In this document: positions 26,802 through 34,251 of the stretch, piece after piece
How the letters are laid out: every line of letters begins with the position of its first letter
How positions within the stretch are numbered: the stretch's first letter is position 1
Assembly: GCA_030621085.1 (NCBI GenBank)
Contig: JAUXIJ010000023.1
Location: 1-42,369 of the forward strand
Direction of reading: 5' to 3'
Length of the DNA stretch: 42,369 nt
Source: Candidatus Cloacimonadota bacterium
Lineage (GTDB): Bacteria > Cloacimonadota > Cloacimonadia > Cloacimonadales > TCS61
The notes under the pieces: model-generated
What the model was told of the DNA's origin: nothing
Database searches by the model: none
What the model saw: only the letters and a program-made list of their open reading frames with translations
Made by a program: the position numbers and the translations under genes

Positions 26802-28091
26802 TTAAATATATTCATTACCTATTTTAGAAATTATGAATGGCGTTTTTCCACTTTTGCTTTTTTCAAGTTGTGGAACAATCTTGAAGTTGAGTTTTATCTC
26901 ATTTCCCAATCTTTTACGCAGCCCCTTTACCAACACAATCTGTGAATCTTCATTATATGTTTCATCAACAACTATGTTGATATCGATCTGATCTACCGTA
27001 TTTTGGATACATTGTGAACAAACCACCCCTCTGGCGTTATCTATTGAATGAGACATTACAGACCCTAAAAATCTACCATCCGGGATTTCGATATAATCGC
27101 ATTGCTTTCCGATAATCTCTTTTACAATTTGAAAATGTCTTCCGCAGGAGCAAGTTCTCTGTTTTTCAGGAAGTAAAATATTATCTTTTGTTTCATAGCG
27201 GATCAAAGGCATTGCAAAATTATAAAAACTCGTTCCGACAAGTCTTCTGATACCATCTTCCTCAAGTATTTCATGATAAGCGAAATCTTCGATGAGGTGC
27301 AGGTTACCATGCTCACATTCAGATATCATGGCAGCGCATTCGTGCAGGGAAAAGAAATCGAAGACTTTACACCTGTATGCTTTTTCTAAAAATTCCCGCT
27401 TCTTTTCGGAAAGTGTTTCACCGTAAGTAACTATGGATTGAGGTGAGTTAATAGAAATTCCTTCTTCCTCTGCAAAACGACTCAGTATAAGAATATCAAA
27501 GGGGAATCCCATAAAAAATTTTGGTTTTATCCGGTTAATTTCTTTTATTACTTTCAGTGCTGAATCTTTTTTCAATTTGTTGGAATCAAAGCGGAGAATG
27601 TTGTAGAATCTATTGAATTTGAAATTATGATCCTTGAAGTAATAACTTTGCAGACTGAATGTTTTTTCCCCGAGTTTGTAACCTGTCCATCTGTAACTTC
27701 GCAGGAGTGCTGCTATTTTATTTGCCTGGACTGCATTATCCAGAACAAAATGCAGGGGAGTACCTGTGGAACCACTGGTGGAATCCCAGGTTATACCAAA
27801 CTTCCTAGCATTATCAGCAATAAGTTCTTTCTGACGAGTTCGAACAATTTCTTTACCTAAAGTAGGAATCTTATGCATATCTATTCGTCCTCGGAAAGCA
27901 CTTGTATCGAATCCTATATTTTCGAACAGATTGCGATAGTAGGGAACATGTTGACCTGCATGCTGGACGAGTTTTATTAATTGTTTGTCTTGGTATTGTT
28001 CAATTTGAGTTTTTGTCCAGAATTGGCTTCTTCTGTAGAATCTGTATCTTTTTAGAACTTTAAAAGGAATCTGAAAAATTGATTTTTCCAA
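26802..28091 (-). CDS. PaaK/CapK-like adenylate-forming enzyme
   Basis: 429 residues. The first codon is TTG, chosen because AGGAG lies five bases before it and no better start exists. The N-terminal WTKTQIEQYQDKQLIKLVQHAGQHVPYYRNLFE is the usual PaaK/CapK start, STSGSTGTP near residue 107 is the ATP-binding motif, FSLHECAAM and LVGTSFYNFAMPLIRYET the next core motifs, and TCSCGRHF holds a small Cys pair. These enzymes activate a carboxylic acid with ATP. CapK-type versions occur in polysaccharide loci, which suits the operon downstream, but a phenylacetate-CoA-ligase-like role cannot be excluded. The substrate is unknown. Confidence 0.85.
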   Translation of the reverse strand: MEKSIFQIPFKVLKRYRFYRRSQFWTKTQIEQYQDKQLIKLVQHAGQHVPYYRNLFENIGFDTSAFRGRIDMHKIPTLGKEIVRTRQKELIADNARKFGITWDSTSGSTGTPLHFVLDNAVQANKIAALLRSYRWTGYKLGEKTFSLQSYYFKDHNFKFNRFYNILRFDSNKLKKDSALKVIKEINRIKPKFFMGFPFDILILSRFAEEEGISINSPQSIVTYGETLSEKKREFLEKAYRCKVFDFFSLHECAAMISECEHGNLHLIEDFAYHEILEEDGIRRLVGTSFYNFAMPLIRYETKDNILLPEKQRTCSCGRHFQIVKEIIGKQCDYIEIPDGRFLGSVMSHSIDNARGVVCSQCIQNTVDQIDINIVVDETYNEDSQIVLVKGLRKRLGNEIKLNFKIVPQLEKSKSGKTPFIISKIGNEYI

Positions 28092-28111
28092 TTATGCTCC
28101 TGTTGTATATT

Positions 28112-28151
28112 TTAACTCATCCTACTGTCCTTCTCTTTGTAAAAGAGAAGG
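28112..28151. repeat. TTAACTCA-type interspersed repeat with hairpin, copy 1
   Basis: Begins TTAACTCATCCTACTGTCC (28112-28130) and continues into a hairpin CCTTCTCTTT/AAGAGAAGG. The same 19-base start, with two changes, occurs at 31041-31059, again in a gap between genes. Confidence 0.55.
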
Positions 28152-28170
28152 AATATGAGAAAGCAGGAAT

Positions 28171-28203
28171 TAACCCCCTTTAATTCCCCCTTATGAAGGG
28201 GGA
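28171..28203. repeat. Interspersed C5/G5 palindrome, copy 2, overlapping a stop codon
   Basis: TCCCCCTT (28185-28192) pairs with AAGGGGGA (28196-28203), preceded by AACCCCCTTTAA. The right arm forms the last codons and the stop of the CitE-like gene (28191), so the repeat has fixed the end of that protein (KHPPS). Confidence 0.6.
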
Positions 28204-29087
28204 TGCTTTTCCCATTCTTTAATAAATTTATCTCGCTCGATTATCTTCTTTGCAGTTCGCACCATGGGAGGACCGATAAATGTTCCATTTATTATTGCTA
28301 CTCGTGTATTATTTTTTCTTGCTTGTTCCGTTAAACGGAGCATTTCTTTGGCTTCCTCGACTTCTTTTTGATAGGGAGTAAAATATTTATGAGCAAGTTC
28401 TATCTCTTTTGGATGAAGTAGAAGCATTCCTTCGAAACCCAGAATCCGGGCAAGTTTCAGATTATCTTCCAGGTCTTTAAGATCGTGAACATTTACATGT
28501 AATGTGTCTATTGGGATCACACCAGTTGCTCTGGCAGCCATTACAGTGAGCGCGCGGGGTACGAGCAGACTTTTTCCTTCTTTATCGTGTATTCCCTGTA
28601 TGTCGGCACAGAAATCTTCACTGCCGAAAGCTGTTGCAATGATCCTATCAGAAGCTCTGCAGATCTCTTCTGCATGAAGAACAGCTGAAGCAGTTTCAAT
28701 GAGAGGAATGATCTTGAATTTACCTTTTAGAAATCCTTTTTCTGCTTCATATTTTTCCAGCAGGTTCTCAAAGAAAATTATATCATCTTTCTCATAGGAT
28801 TTCGGGAAAACGAAACCAGTTACTTCTTTTAACATTAAATCGGAAACATCTTTTTCCAAAAATCCGCTGTCTCTGTCATTTAAACGTATGAAGATGTGGA
28901 ATTTCTCAAATATACCTTCTGGTAGTATTTTTTTAATTGTTTCTCTTGCTTCCTGTTTCGAATCGTCGATCACAGAATCTTCAAGATCTAAAATAAGTGC
29001 ATCTGCATTGGTTCGGGAAGCACTTCTCAGGAGTTTTTCGTTGTTACCGGGAACGAACATCATACTGCGAAGAATATACTGTTTCAT
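28191..29087 (-). CDS. CitE-like HpcH/HpaI family lyase (malyl-/citramalyl-CoA lyase type)
   Basis: 298 residues. RSMMFVPGNNEKLLRSASRTNADALILDLEDSV, FIRLND, VFPKSYEKDDI, KIIPLIETASAVLHAEEI (the catalytic Glu strand) and FGSEDFCADIQGI are standard for the CitE-like/MCL subgroup, and the C terminus HPKEIELAHKYFTP is also typical. These Mg-dependent enzymes cleave or form C-C bonds in malyl-CoA, methylmalyl-CoA or citramalyl-CoA. No CitD or CitF genes are near, so it is not citrate lyase. The start overlaps the MaoC gene stop by ATGA, so the two enzymes probably act in one short pathway. Confidence 0.88.
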   Translation of the reverse strand: MKQYILRSMMFVPGNNEKLLRSASRTNADALILDLEDSVIDDSKQEARETIKKILPEGIFEKFHIFIRLNDRDSGFLEKDVSDLMLKEVTGFVFPKSYEKDDIIFFENLLEKYEAEKGFLKGKFKIIPLIETASAVLHAEEICRASDRIIATAFGSEDFCADIQGIHDKEGKSLLVPRALTVMAARATGVIPIDTLHVNVHDLKDLEDNLKLARILGFEGMLLLHPKEIELAHKYFTPYQKEVEEAKEMLRLTEQARKNNTRVAIINGTFIGPPMVRTAKKIIERDKFIKEWEKHPPS

Positions 29088-29557
29088 TTCTTTCCTCTTT
29101 TTGGAATTAATATATGCCGCCTTAGAGTCAGTACTTTTTCGTTATTTTGATTATAAGTCCTTGTTTCCACGAAAACTATTCCTCTGTCCGGTTTAGTTTT
29201 TGATTCCTTTACTTTCAGAATTTCTGTTTCTGCATGCAGTGTATCTCCAAGAAAAACAGGAGAATCATGTATAATTTTTTCATAATCCAGATTAGCAATT
29301 GCCTTTCCACTAATATCAGAAACACTCAAACCTACAGTGATACTCGCAATAAAGGTGCCAGCTACAACGATTTTTTTATAGATCGTTGATTTTGCATATT
29401 CAGTATCAAGGTGCAAGGGATGATGATTCATTGTTATATAGCAAAACAAGTTATTATCTTTTTCAGTGATGGTTTTTTTATCTATATGTTTATAAACATC
29501 ACCAACTTTGAAGTCTTCCAGAAATCTACCAAAATTGTTGTATTTATTCCGCAACAT
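29084..29557 (-). CDS. MaoC-like (R)-specific enoyl-CoA hydratase
   Basis: 157 residues from the ATG at 29557, chosen over the ATG six codons earlier because TGGAG stands six bases before it. The hot-dog fold is seen in FLEDFKVGDVYKHIDKKTITEKDN, then FCYITMNHHPLHLDTEYAK (hydratase catalytic region, with Asn/His), VAGTFIASITVGL and GDTLHAETEILKVKESKTKPDRGIVFVETRTYNQ. Together with the coupled CitE-like lyase this looks like a hydratase-lyase pair such as mesaconyl-CoA hydratase with citramalyl- or methylmalyl-CoA lyase, but the substrate is inferred. Confidence 0.85.
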   Translation of the reverse strand: MLRNKYNNFGRFLEDFKVGDVYKHIDKKTITEKDNNLFCYITMNHHPLHLDTEYAKSTIYKKIVVAGTFIASITVGLSVSDISGKAIANLDYEKIIHDSPVFLGDTLHAETEILKVKESKTKPDRGIVFVETRTYNQNNEKVLTLRRHILIPKRGKK

Positions 29558-29634
29558 GCTTAACTCCAGATACAATATTTATTCCAAATCAAAAGAAATA
29601 TTTATAAAATTTCTAACAAGATATATTTAAAAAA

Positions 29635-29660
29635 AACCACCTTCGATTTGTAAGGTGGTT
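29635..29660 (-). terminator. Rho-independent terminator after hypB
   Basis: AACCACCTT (29635-29643) pairs with AAGGTGGTT (29652-29660); on the minus strand it runs into eight T. It ends the nikR-fmdE-hypB unit. Confidence 0.93.
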
Positions 29661-29686
29661 CTAAATTTTTTTAAAATGAGGTAGCT

Positions 29687-30343
29687 TTATTTTTTATTTT
29701 TCTTCAAATACTCAATCCAATCTTCAAGTCCATCACCTGTTTTAGCAGAAAGCTCGATTACTTCCATCTGCGGATTTACATTTTTTATGTTTTCTTTAAT
29801 TTTATCGATACTGATATCGAGATGGGGAAGAAGGTCTGTTTTGGAAATGATACAAAGTTGAGAATTCCTGAAAGCGAGAGGATATTTGAGCGGTTTATCT
29901 TCACCTTCGGTTACGCTGAGAACGACGGTGTTGATATGAGCTCCAACATCGAATTCTGCCGGACACACCAGATTGCCGATATTTTCCACAAATAGAATAT
30001 CTATCCCTTTCAGGTCGATCTCTTCTATAGCAGATTTTATCCAGCCGGATTCCAGGTGGCAATCACCACCAAAAGGACCTGTATTTATCTGGTAACTGCG
30101 GATGCCTGCTTTTGTTACTCTTTCCGCATCGAGTGTGGTTTGAATATCACCTTCGATAACGAAGATGTTCTTCCCATATTTCTCTGCGGTTTTTTCCAGG
30201 AGAGTAGTTTTTCCCGAGCCGGGAGAACTCATCAGGTTTATATAAAAAATTCCTTTTTCTTTTAGCGAGATCCTGAGTCCATCAGCGATCCTGTCATTCA
30301 TATTCAATATTTTTTTCATTACTTTAACTTCTTTTGTATCCAT
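29687..30343 (-). CDS. hypB: Hydrogenase nickel-insertion GTPase HypB
   Basis: 218 residues. SIMIBI-class GTPase: P loop SSPGSGKTT (about 39-47), EGDIQTTLDAERV, GGDCHLESG with the metal-site Cys95 and His96, IDILFVENIGNLVCPAEFDVG, and SKTDLLPHLD for guanine recognition. HypB, with HypA, delivers Ni to the [NiFe]-hydrogenase large subunit. The N terminus lacks the His-rich nickel-storage stretch seen in some species, so it would not store nickel. GGAG lies six bases before the ATG. It is the last gene after nikR and fmdE and is far from hypA (35.4 kb). Confidence 0.96.
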   Translation of the reverse strand: MDTKEVKVMKKILNMNDRIADGLRISLKEKGIFYINLMSSPGSGKTTLLEKTAEKYGKNIFVIEGDIQTTLDAERVTKAGIRSYQINTGPFGGDCHLESGWIKSAIEEIDLKGIDILFVENIGNLVCPAEFDVGAHINTVVLSVTEGEDKPLKYPLAFRNSQLCIISKTDLLPHLDISIDKIKENIKNVNPQMEVIELSAKTGDGLEDWIEYLKKNKK

Positions 30344-30363
30344 CTATTTCTCCTTTTTTATTT

Positions 30364-30388
30364 ACCACAAGGACACTAAGGCACAAAG
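30364..30388. repeat. ACCACA(G)-type interspersed repeat
   Basis: ACCACAAGGACACTAAGGCA and following bases belong to a family of short A/C/G-rich repeats in the gaps of this locus. Related stretches are at 36721-36745, 38211-38238 and, inverted, 36876-36903. Confidence 0.5.
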
Positions 30389-30505
30389 AATATGTCAACT
30401 CCATTTCTATATTATTTACTTTTTTATATTTAATCATTCCGAAGGTTAAGAAAAGCACGAAGTTCAATAACCATTCGGAAGGTATTCAACTTTCGGTGTT
30501 ATATC

Positions 30506-31039
30506 TTAGCGTTTCTTTATTTTTTTTGCACATGGAATGCAAATAGTTTTTCCATCACGCATCCGGGTTTTACTTTCAACAATCGATTCACCGCAGATAT
30601 CGCACAAAACAGTATCGAAAATGCGAGAATATTCCGGTTCAGGCATATTTATCTCTTCAATTTGCACAATATCCTTTTCGGGAGCTGTGAGAATCAAATT
30701 TATTCTTTCTTCACTGGAAATCTGTATATCGGATAGCTTTGTTTTGAAACTGGATTTCCTGCTGATGCGAACTGCTTTCCCAGAAGCACGATGATAAAAT
30801 GTGTAAACCATCTTTCCATAGTCTTTAAAGAGCAGATTTCCTTTGCCGAAAGTGCAGCCGGAAAGAAATTGAACTGCGTCGACTCCGCAGGCATCATTTT
30901 CAACGACAGCAACCATTTCTTCATCTTCTGCCCGTTCGGCAGAAAAATGTTCCAGAGCTGCTTTTGTCATGCGCCAGCCCATTGCCAAACCGGGACAGCT
31001 ATGCCCGTGGAATTGAACGGCTTCCTGGTAGGATTTCAT
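30506..31039 (-). CDS. FmdE-like protein with C-terminal zinc finger
   Basis: 177 residues. VQFHGHSCPGLAMGWRM near residue 8 is the FmdE signature, and VENDACGVDAVQFLSGCTFGKGNLLFKDYGK continues the conserved core. The last ~40 residues form a four-cysteine zinc ribbon (LCDICGES ... ICIPCAKK). FmdE was named from the molybdenum formylmethanofuran dehydrogenase operon of methanogens; its function is unclear, and copies occur beside other metalloenzyme genes. Here it sits between nikR and hypB, so a role in metal-cofactor delivery for hydrogenase is likely but inferred. Confidence 0.9.
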   Translation of the reverse strand: MKSYQEAVQFHGHSCPGLAMGWRMTKAALEHFSAERAEDEEMVAVVENDACGVDAVQFLSGCTFGKGNLLFKDYGKMVYTFYHRASGKAVRISRKSSFKTKLSDIQISSEERINLILTAPEKDIVQIEEINMPEPEYSRIFDTVLCDICGESIVESKTRMRDGKTICIPCAKKIKKR

Positions 31040-31040
31040 G

Positions 31041-31059
31041 TTAACTCACCCTGCTGTCC
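31041..31059. repeat. TTAACTCA-type interspersed repeat, copy 2
   Basis: TTAACTCACCCTGCTGTCC matches 17 of 19 bases of the copy at 28112-28130. It lies just upstream of the FmdE-like gene, between it and nikR. Confidence 0.55.
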
Positions 31060-31131
31060 CTCCACCTAAGGCGGATAAATCTCTTCATTTGAATAGAGGG
31101 AACATAAAGAAAAGTATGAAGATACGCAAGG

Positions 31132-31545
31132 TTATACCCCTTTACCCGTGGTTGCCAGGCTGAGTGATGCGTGTTTCACACCTTTGGCTGCTTTCAATTT
31201 ATTTGCCAGTTCTTCCAGTTGGTGCGGTTTGCCTTTTACCACCACGATCTCAAAACAGTTATTATGATCCAAATGAATATGCTGAGAAGAAATAATATAT
31301 TTATGATAATCGTGCTGGATGTTGATAAGATTATTTACCAGGTCGCGCTGGTGATGGTCAAAGACCATGATGATGGCACCGGCAACTTCTTTATCTTCCG
31401 CCCATTCCTGCTTGATTAATTCTTCTCGAATAAGATCGGCAATAGCATTGGAGCGATTTGTATAATTCTCTTTCCTTATCTTTGCATCATACTTTTCCAG
31501 GAGTTCCTTATCAATTGAAACTCCGAACCTAATAAGATCAGACAT
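31132..31545 (-). CDS. nikR: Nickel-responsive regulator NikR
   Basis: 137 residues, full length. Residues 1-50 are a ribbon-helix-helix DNA-binding domain (LIRFGVSIDKELLEKYDAKI ... NRSNAIADLIREELI). The rest is an ACT-like metal domain with FDHHQRDLVNNL, HIHLDHNNCFEIVVVKG; the H-x-H...C set forms the square-planar Ni site. It heads the minus-strand run nikR-fmdE-hypB and would repress nickel uptake and related genes when Ni is plentiful. A matching operator stands in its own promoter (31555-31581). No nickel transporter gene is in the window. Confidence 0.96.
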   Translation of the reverse strand: MSDLIRFGVSIDKELLEKYDAKIRKENYTNRSNAIADLIREELIKQEWAEDKEVAGAIIMVFDHHQRDLVNNLINIQHDYHKYIISSQHIHLDHNNCFEIVVVKGKPHQLEELANKLKAAKGVKHASLSLATTGKGV

Positions 31546-31554
31546 AGATCCTCC

Positions 31555-31581
31555 GTGTTACGGATGCAAAAAACGTAACAC
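31555..31581. promoter_or_regulatory. NikR operator GTGTTAC-N13-GTAACAC
   Basis: A perfect 7-bp inverted repeat, GTGTTAC at 31555-31561 and GTAACAC at 31575-31581, 13 bases apart, extending one more complementary base inward (G/C). This spacing and half-site match the NikR sites I know of from Desulfovibrio-type bacteria. It lies directly before the nikR ribosome site (GGAGG) and overlaps the probable promoter region (TTGACA at about 31589-31594 on the minus strand), so binding would block nikR, fmdE and hypB. Confidence 0.8.
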
Positions 31582-31653
31582 AGAATTTTGTGTCAAATCA
31601 AATTTAATCAAAATGATTCTTGTCAATTTTGTAACTTCAATTCTCAGATTTTT

Positions 31654-32451
31654 CTAAATCACAGGATTAAGAATATTAAACCTTTTAGTTAGATTTTGTA
31701 AGATATTTTTATTTAAATGGTTTTGGATTAATTTTGAATCAAATTCCTTATTTATTAATGATAACGTTTCAATTAAACATCTCGTAATAAACAAAATTTT
31801 ATCTGGTTTTAAATTATCTTTATAATTGAATGGTAATATTGCTTTTACAGTTTCATTTTTGCTTAATAAGTAAACTTGTCCTGTTGTAGAAGATGGATGT
31901 GTAATTTTTGAACAATGTCTATATAAGAAATCGTAGTTCTGAGATATTCCTAATTCATTAGCTTTTGTTTCGACTGATATCGCTTTCCACTTAAAAGTAT
32001 TGTAGTTTGTATCTGAATCGATTTTCTTTAGATATACTCTCACTGCTTCAAGTTCTTTATTCGCTTCATCAATTTTATTGACAATGTCATTTTTTTCATT
32101 TTCATCAGCGTACTTTAAATTAACTCTGTATCTGGCAATTATATTTTGAACTTCATCCATACGAAATTGATGAGATCTGATTTTAGATTTTTTCGAAATA
32201 TAAAATAAGTTTATGTAAGTTTCCAAGAAACTTCTAATGATAATATCAGATTCTCTATAGTATTTTTTCCTAATCAAAGAGCAGAATACAATTGATAAAG
32301 AATATAGCTTTGATAAATGAAATAATAATAATGAATTGTATAAGTTGTCTTCATTACTCAGTTTGATACTGATTTTTTTTAATAATCTTTGTATAATTCG
32401 ATTAATTCGGCGCAAAAAATAGTATGACTTAATAATCTTTAATAAATCCAT
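31654..32451 (-). CDS. DUF5677-like protein
   Basis: 265 residues, mostly alpha-helical, no signal peptide or membrane segment. Around residues 70-110 it reads ESDIIIRSFLETYINLFYISKKSKIRSHQF and near 195 YRHCSKITHPSSTTGQ, a pattern (R..LE....l.yI, then H.S/HPS) typical of DUF5677 proteins, whose function is unknown but which often lie in defence or mobile regions. Here it belongs to an A/T-rich patch (31.6-34.1 kb) placed inside the hydrogenase-maturation locus, together with an Mrr-like nuclease. Family call moderate. Confidence 0.65.
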   Translation of the reverse strand: MDLLKIIKSYYFLRRINRIIQRLLKKISIKLSNEDNLYNSLLLFHLSKLYSLSIVFCSLIRKKYYRESDIIIRSFLETYINLFYISKKSKIRSHQFRMDEVQNIIARYRVNLKYADENEKNDIVNKIDEANKELEAVRVYLKKIDSDTNYNTFKWKAISVETKANELGISQNYDFLYRHCSKITHPSSTTGQVYLLSKNETVKAILPFNYKDNLKPDKILFITRCLIETLSLINKEFDSKLIQNHLNKNILQNLTKRFNILNPVI

Positions 32452-32495
32452 TATTCTTCCTTAATTTCATAAAATCTAATTTTTGAAATTAGTTA

Positions 32496-32640
32496 TCAAA
32501 AAATTTTTCTATAAATATGACAATATGGATCACCACCGGTCTTGTTATAATAATCTTGATGGTACTCTTCTGCATCCCAGAATTTTGTAGCTTCTACTAT
32601 AGCTGTTGCTACTTCGTAACCTTTATCTATCAATAGTCTT
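32496..32640 (-). pseudogene. msrA: 3' remnant of peptide methionine sulfoxide reductase
   Basis: On the minus strand one frame encodes about 47 residues, [20 protein letters not shown], then [22 protein letters not shown] and RKIF, ending at TGA (32496-32498). This is the conserved C-terminal end of MsrA (the FW.AEdYHQ.YY and YCH.Y.K.F blocks). The catalytic N-terminal part (GCFW) is missing, and the upstream edge near 32640 runs into the end of the Mrr-like gene in another frame. No other msrA part is visible near by. Confidence 0.8.
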
Positions 32641-33531
32641 ATCACCTTTTTCTAACAATCTTGTTGAATAAGTATTAGAAGTTATCTTTTCAGGTATTAT
32701 CAAAATCTTTCCACCTTTGTTTTCATCTTGCGTAATCATAATTTTGATATTTGATTTCCCTAATTTGAATTCTGTTATGGCGAGATCAGTAATATTTTGA
32801 TCTTTCTGTTTGTCAGAATATTTGAATAAGTTAAAAGGAACATATTCACATAATGTCTCATAAGTTATATCAGCGATTATATTATTTATTGGAATAAATT
32901 CATTGTTCGATTTATCTTGAAAAAAAAGATTATTGCTATTGAATTGAAATTGAACTTCATATTTACCAGATGAAGTTTCTATTGGAAGTGCTTGAAGCTT
33001 TCTTTGGATATTTGAAATTAATATATCATTAGATATCAGTGTTCCACCTTTGTGGATAAAATTATATTCTTTAATATCTTTTTCGAGCAGATTTTCAGTA
33101 TTTAAAGACCATTCCGAATGTATTATATTTCTAGTATATACTTTCATTTTATTTATCTTCATCCAGTCCAAGGATGAAACTTGTTCAAGGTTAAAACATC
33201 CTATGCCATAGCTTTTAGCCTTCTTAATTGCGGTATTATAAAATCCTTTTGCAGAAACCATAATACCTTGATCTATTTGCGTATCGTTGCATTTACTAAA
33301 AAAGCTTTCAATCTGATTTACTCCAATTGGTCTTGATCTATCACGACATTCAATTGCAATTTTAAAACTATGATGTTTGTTTTCATAATAAAGAATGATA
33401 TCATGTTCTCGAAGTTGACCAGTTACTTTATCTCGTAATTTTTCAGGTGCTTTAAAAGTTATTGATTTGCTTCCTGAAAGAGATTTTTCAAGTTGTGCAA
33501 CTAATTTTTCAAATGTCTTTCCTTTTTTCAA
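32623..33531 (-). CDS. Mrr-like restriction-endonuclease-fold protein
   Basis: 302 residues. The first ~125 residues have [55 protein letters not shown] and [22 protein letters not shown]. This is the Mrr-type PD-(D/E)XK catalytic core: Asp in HDI, then E-x-R (IECRDR) where most have E-x-K. The remaining part (about 150-302) is a separate domain I cannot name. Mrr-type proteins cut modified DNA or act in defence. It lies in the accessory patch within the hyp locus, and its 3' end replaces the start of msrA, pointing to insertion by recombination. Its end overlaps the msrA remnant by a few bases. Confidence 0.78.
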   Translation of the reverse strand: MKKGKTFEKLVAQLEKSLSGSKSITFKAPEKLRDKVTGQLREHDIILYYENKHHSFKIAIECRDRSRPIGVNQIESFFSKCNDTQIDQGIMVSAKGFYNTAIKKAKSYGIGCFNLEQVSSLDWMKINKMKVYTRNIIHSEWSLNTENLLEKDIKEYNFIHKGGTLISNDILISNIQRKLQALPIETSSGKYEVQFQFNSNNLFFQDKSNNEFIPINNIIADITYETLCEYVPFNLFKYSDKQKDQNITDLAITEFKLGKSNIKIMITQDENKGGKILIIPEKITSNTYSTRLLEKGDKTIDR

Positions 33532-33609
33532 AATAAATCCTCATATCTTAGATTCATAATCCATCTCTTCTAAAAATCAAATCCAATTTGAGAAAACAAA
33601 TATTCAATC

Positions 33610-34137
33610 TCACTTGTCAAATATTTTTTCAAGTCTTCTGAAAAATTCATTCCTTACCTTTTCTATATGTAATGCTTCTTGAAAATTTACAGTGATCTTA
33701 TCTTTTCTTTTATATCTTTCAGGTTCAACCTGCAGAGCATAAGAATTAACCTGATTTTGCCAGAACCAGTCTGCACATCCGAACTGCACATAATCTGGGT
33801 CAATTGACGGGATCTTTTTTAGTTCCTGTAATAACATTCTTCCATGCTGGTTATTCCGGATGCATAAAGCGATGTATGCTATTCTATATTTAACCTTGGA
33901 GATACTGTCCAAATTTGGTAAAGGCTCAACATTATTCGGGTTCTTCTGATTATCATACAAAAAATGCCCATAACAACTTTGAAGTGTGAAGCAATAGGGA
34001 AGATTTGAAAAGCTTTTGATTATTTTTTTTATTGGTACATCGATAGTATTGATATCCAATTGACTTAGAGCTTTTTCTCTTTGCTGGTGAAAATAAGGAT
34101 TTTTTACCAAAGGTTTGAATTCCGTGAAGGTTTCCAT
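33610..34137 (-). CDS. Hypothetical protein, 175 residues
   Basis: No family recognised with confidence. It has no signal peptide or membrane segment. The most striking stretch is NLPYCFTLQSCYGHFLYDNQ near residue 48, a Cys/His-containing motif that recalls conserved TLQSCYGHF-type blocks in other hypothetical proteins, followed by IAYIALCIRNNQHGRMLLQELKKI and a basic end. It is the first gene of the accessory patch on the minus strand, with the Mrr-like gene ~80 bases further. Whether it works with the nuclease is not known. Confidence 0.6.
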   Translation of the reverse strand: METFTEFKPLVKNPYFHQQREKALSQLDINTIDVPIKKIIKSFSNLPYCFTLQSCYGHFLYDNQKNPNNVEPLPNLDSISKVKYRIAYIALCIRNNQHGRMLLQELKKIPSIDPDYVQFGCADWFWQNQVNSYALQVEPERYKRKDKITVNFQEALHIEKVRNEFFRRLEKIFDK

Positions 34138-34145
34138 TATTTTTT

Positions 34146-34207
34146 AACCCCCTTTAATTCCCCCTTTCCGTCTTCGTGATACTCCACCGCGACAAGCCAA
34201 AGGGGGA
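34146..34207. repeat. Interspersed C5/G5 palindrome, copy 3, with an insert between its arms
   Basis: The left part has AACCCCCTTTAA and TCCCCCTTT ending at 34167, and the right arm is AAAGGGGGA at 34199-34207. About 31 bases (34168-34198) separate the arms, unlike the tight loops of copies 1 and 2. It marks the junction between the accessory patch and the LolA-like gene. Confidence 0.55.
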
Positions 34208-34251
34208 TATATGCTGGTTCAATTCCACACGTACCGGAGAAGATCCGTGAG

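Noticed and set aside
28191..29087. Citrate lyase beta subunit (CitE of a citrate lyase complex)
   Set aside because: No CitD or CitF gene is near and the sequence fits the CitE-like/malyl-CoA lyase subgroup; it is coupled to a MaoC hydratase instead.
31654..34207. Insertion sequence or integrative element carrying the accessory patch
   Set aside because: No transposase, integrase or flanking target duplication could be found; only a palindrome at one side.
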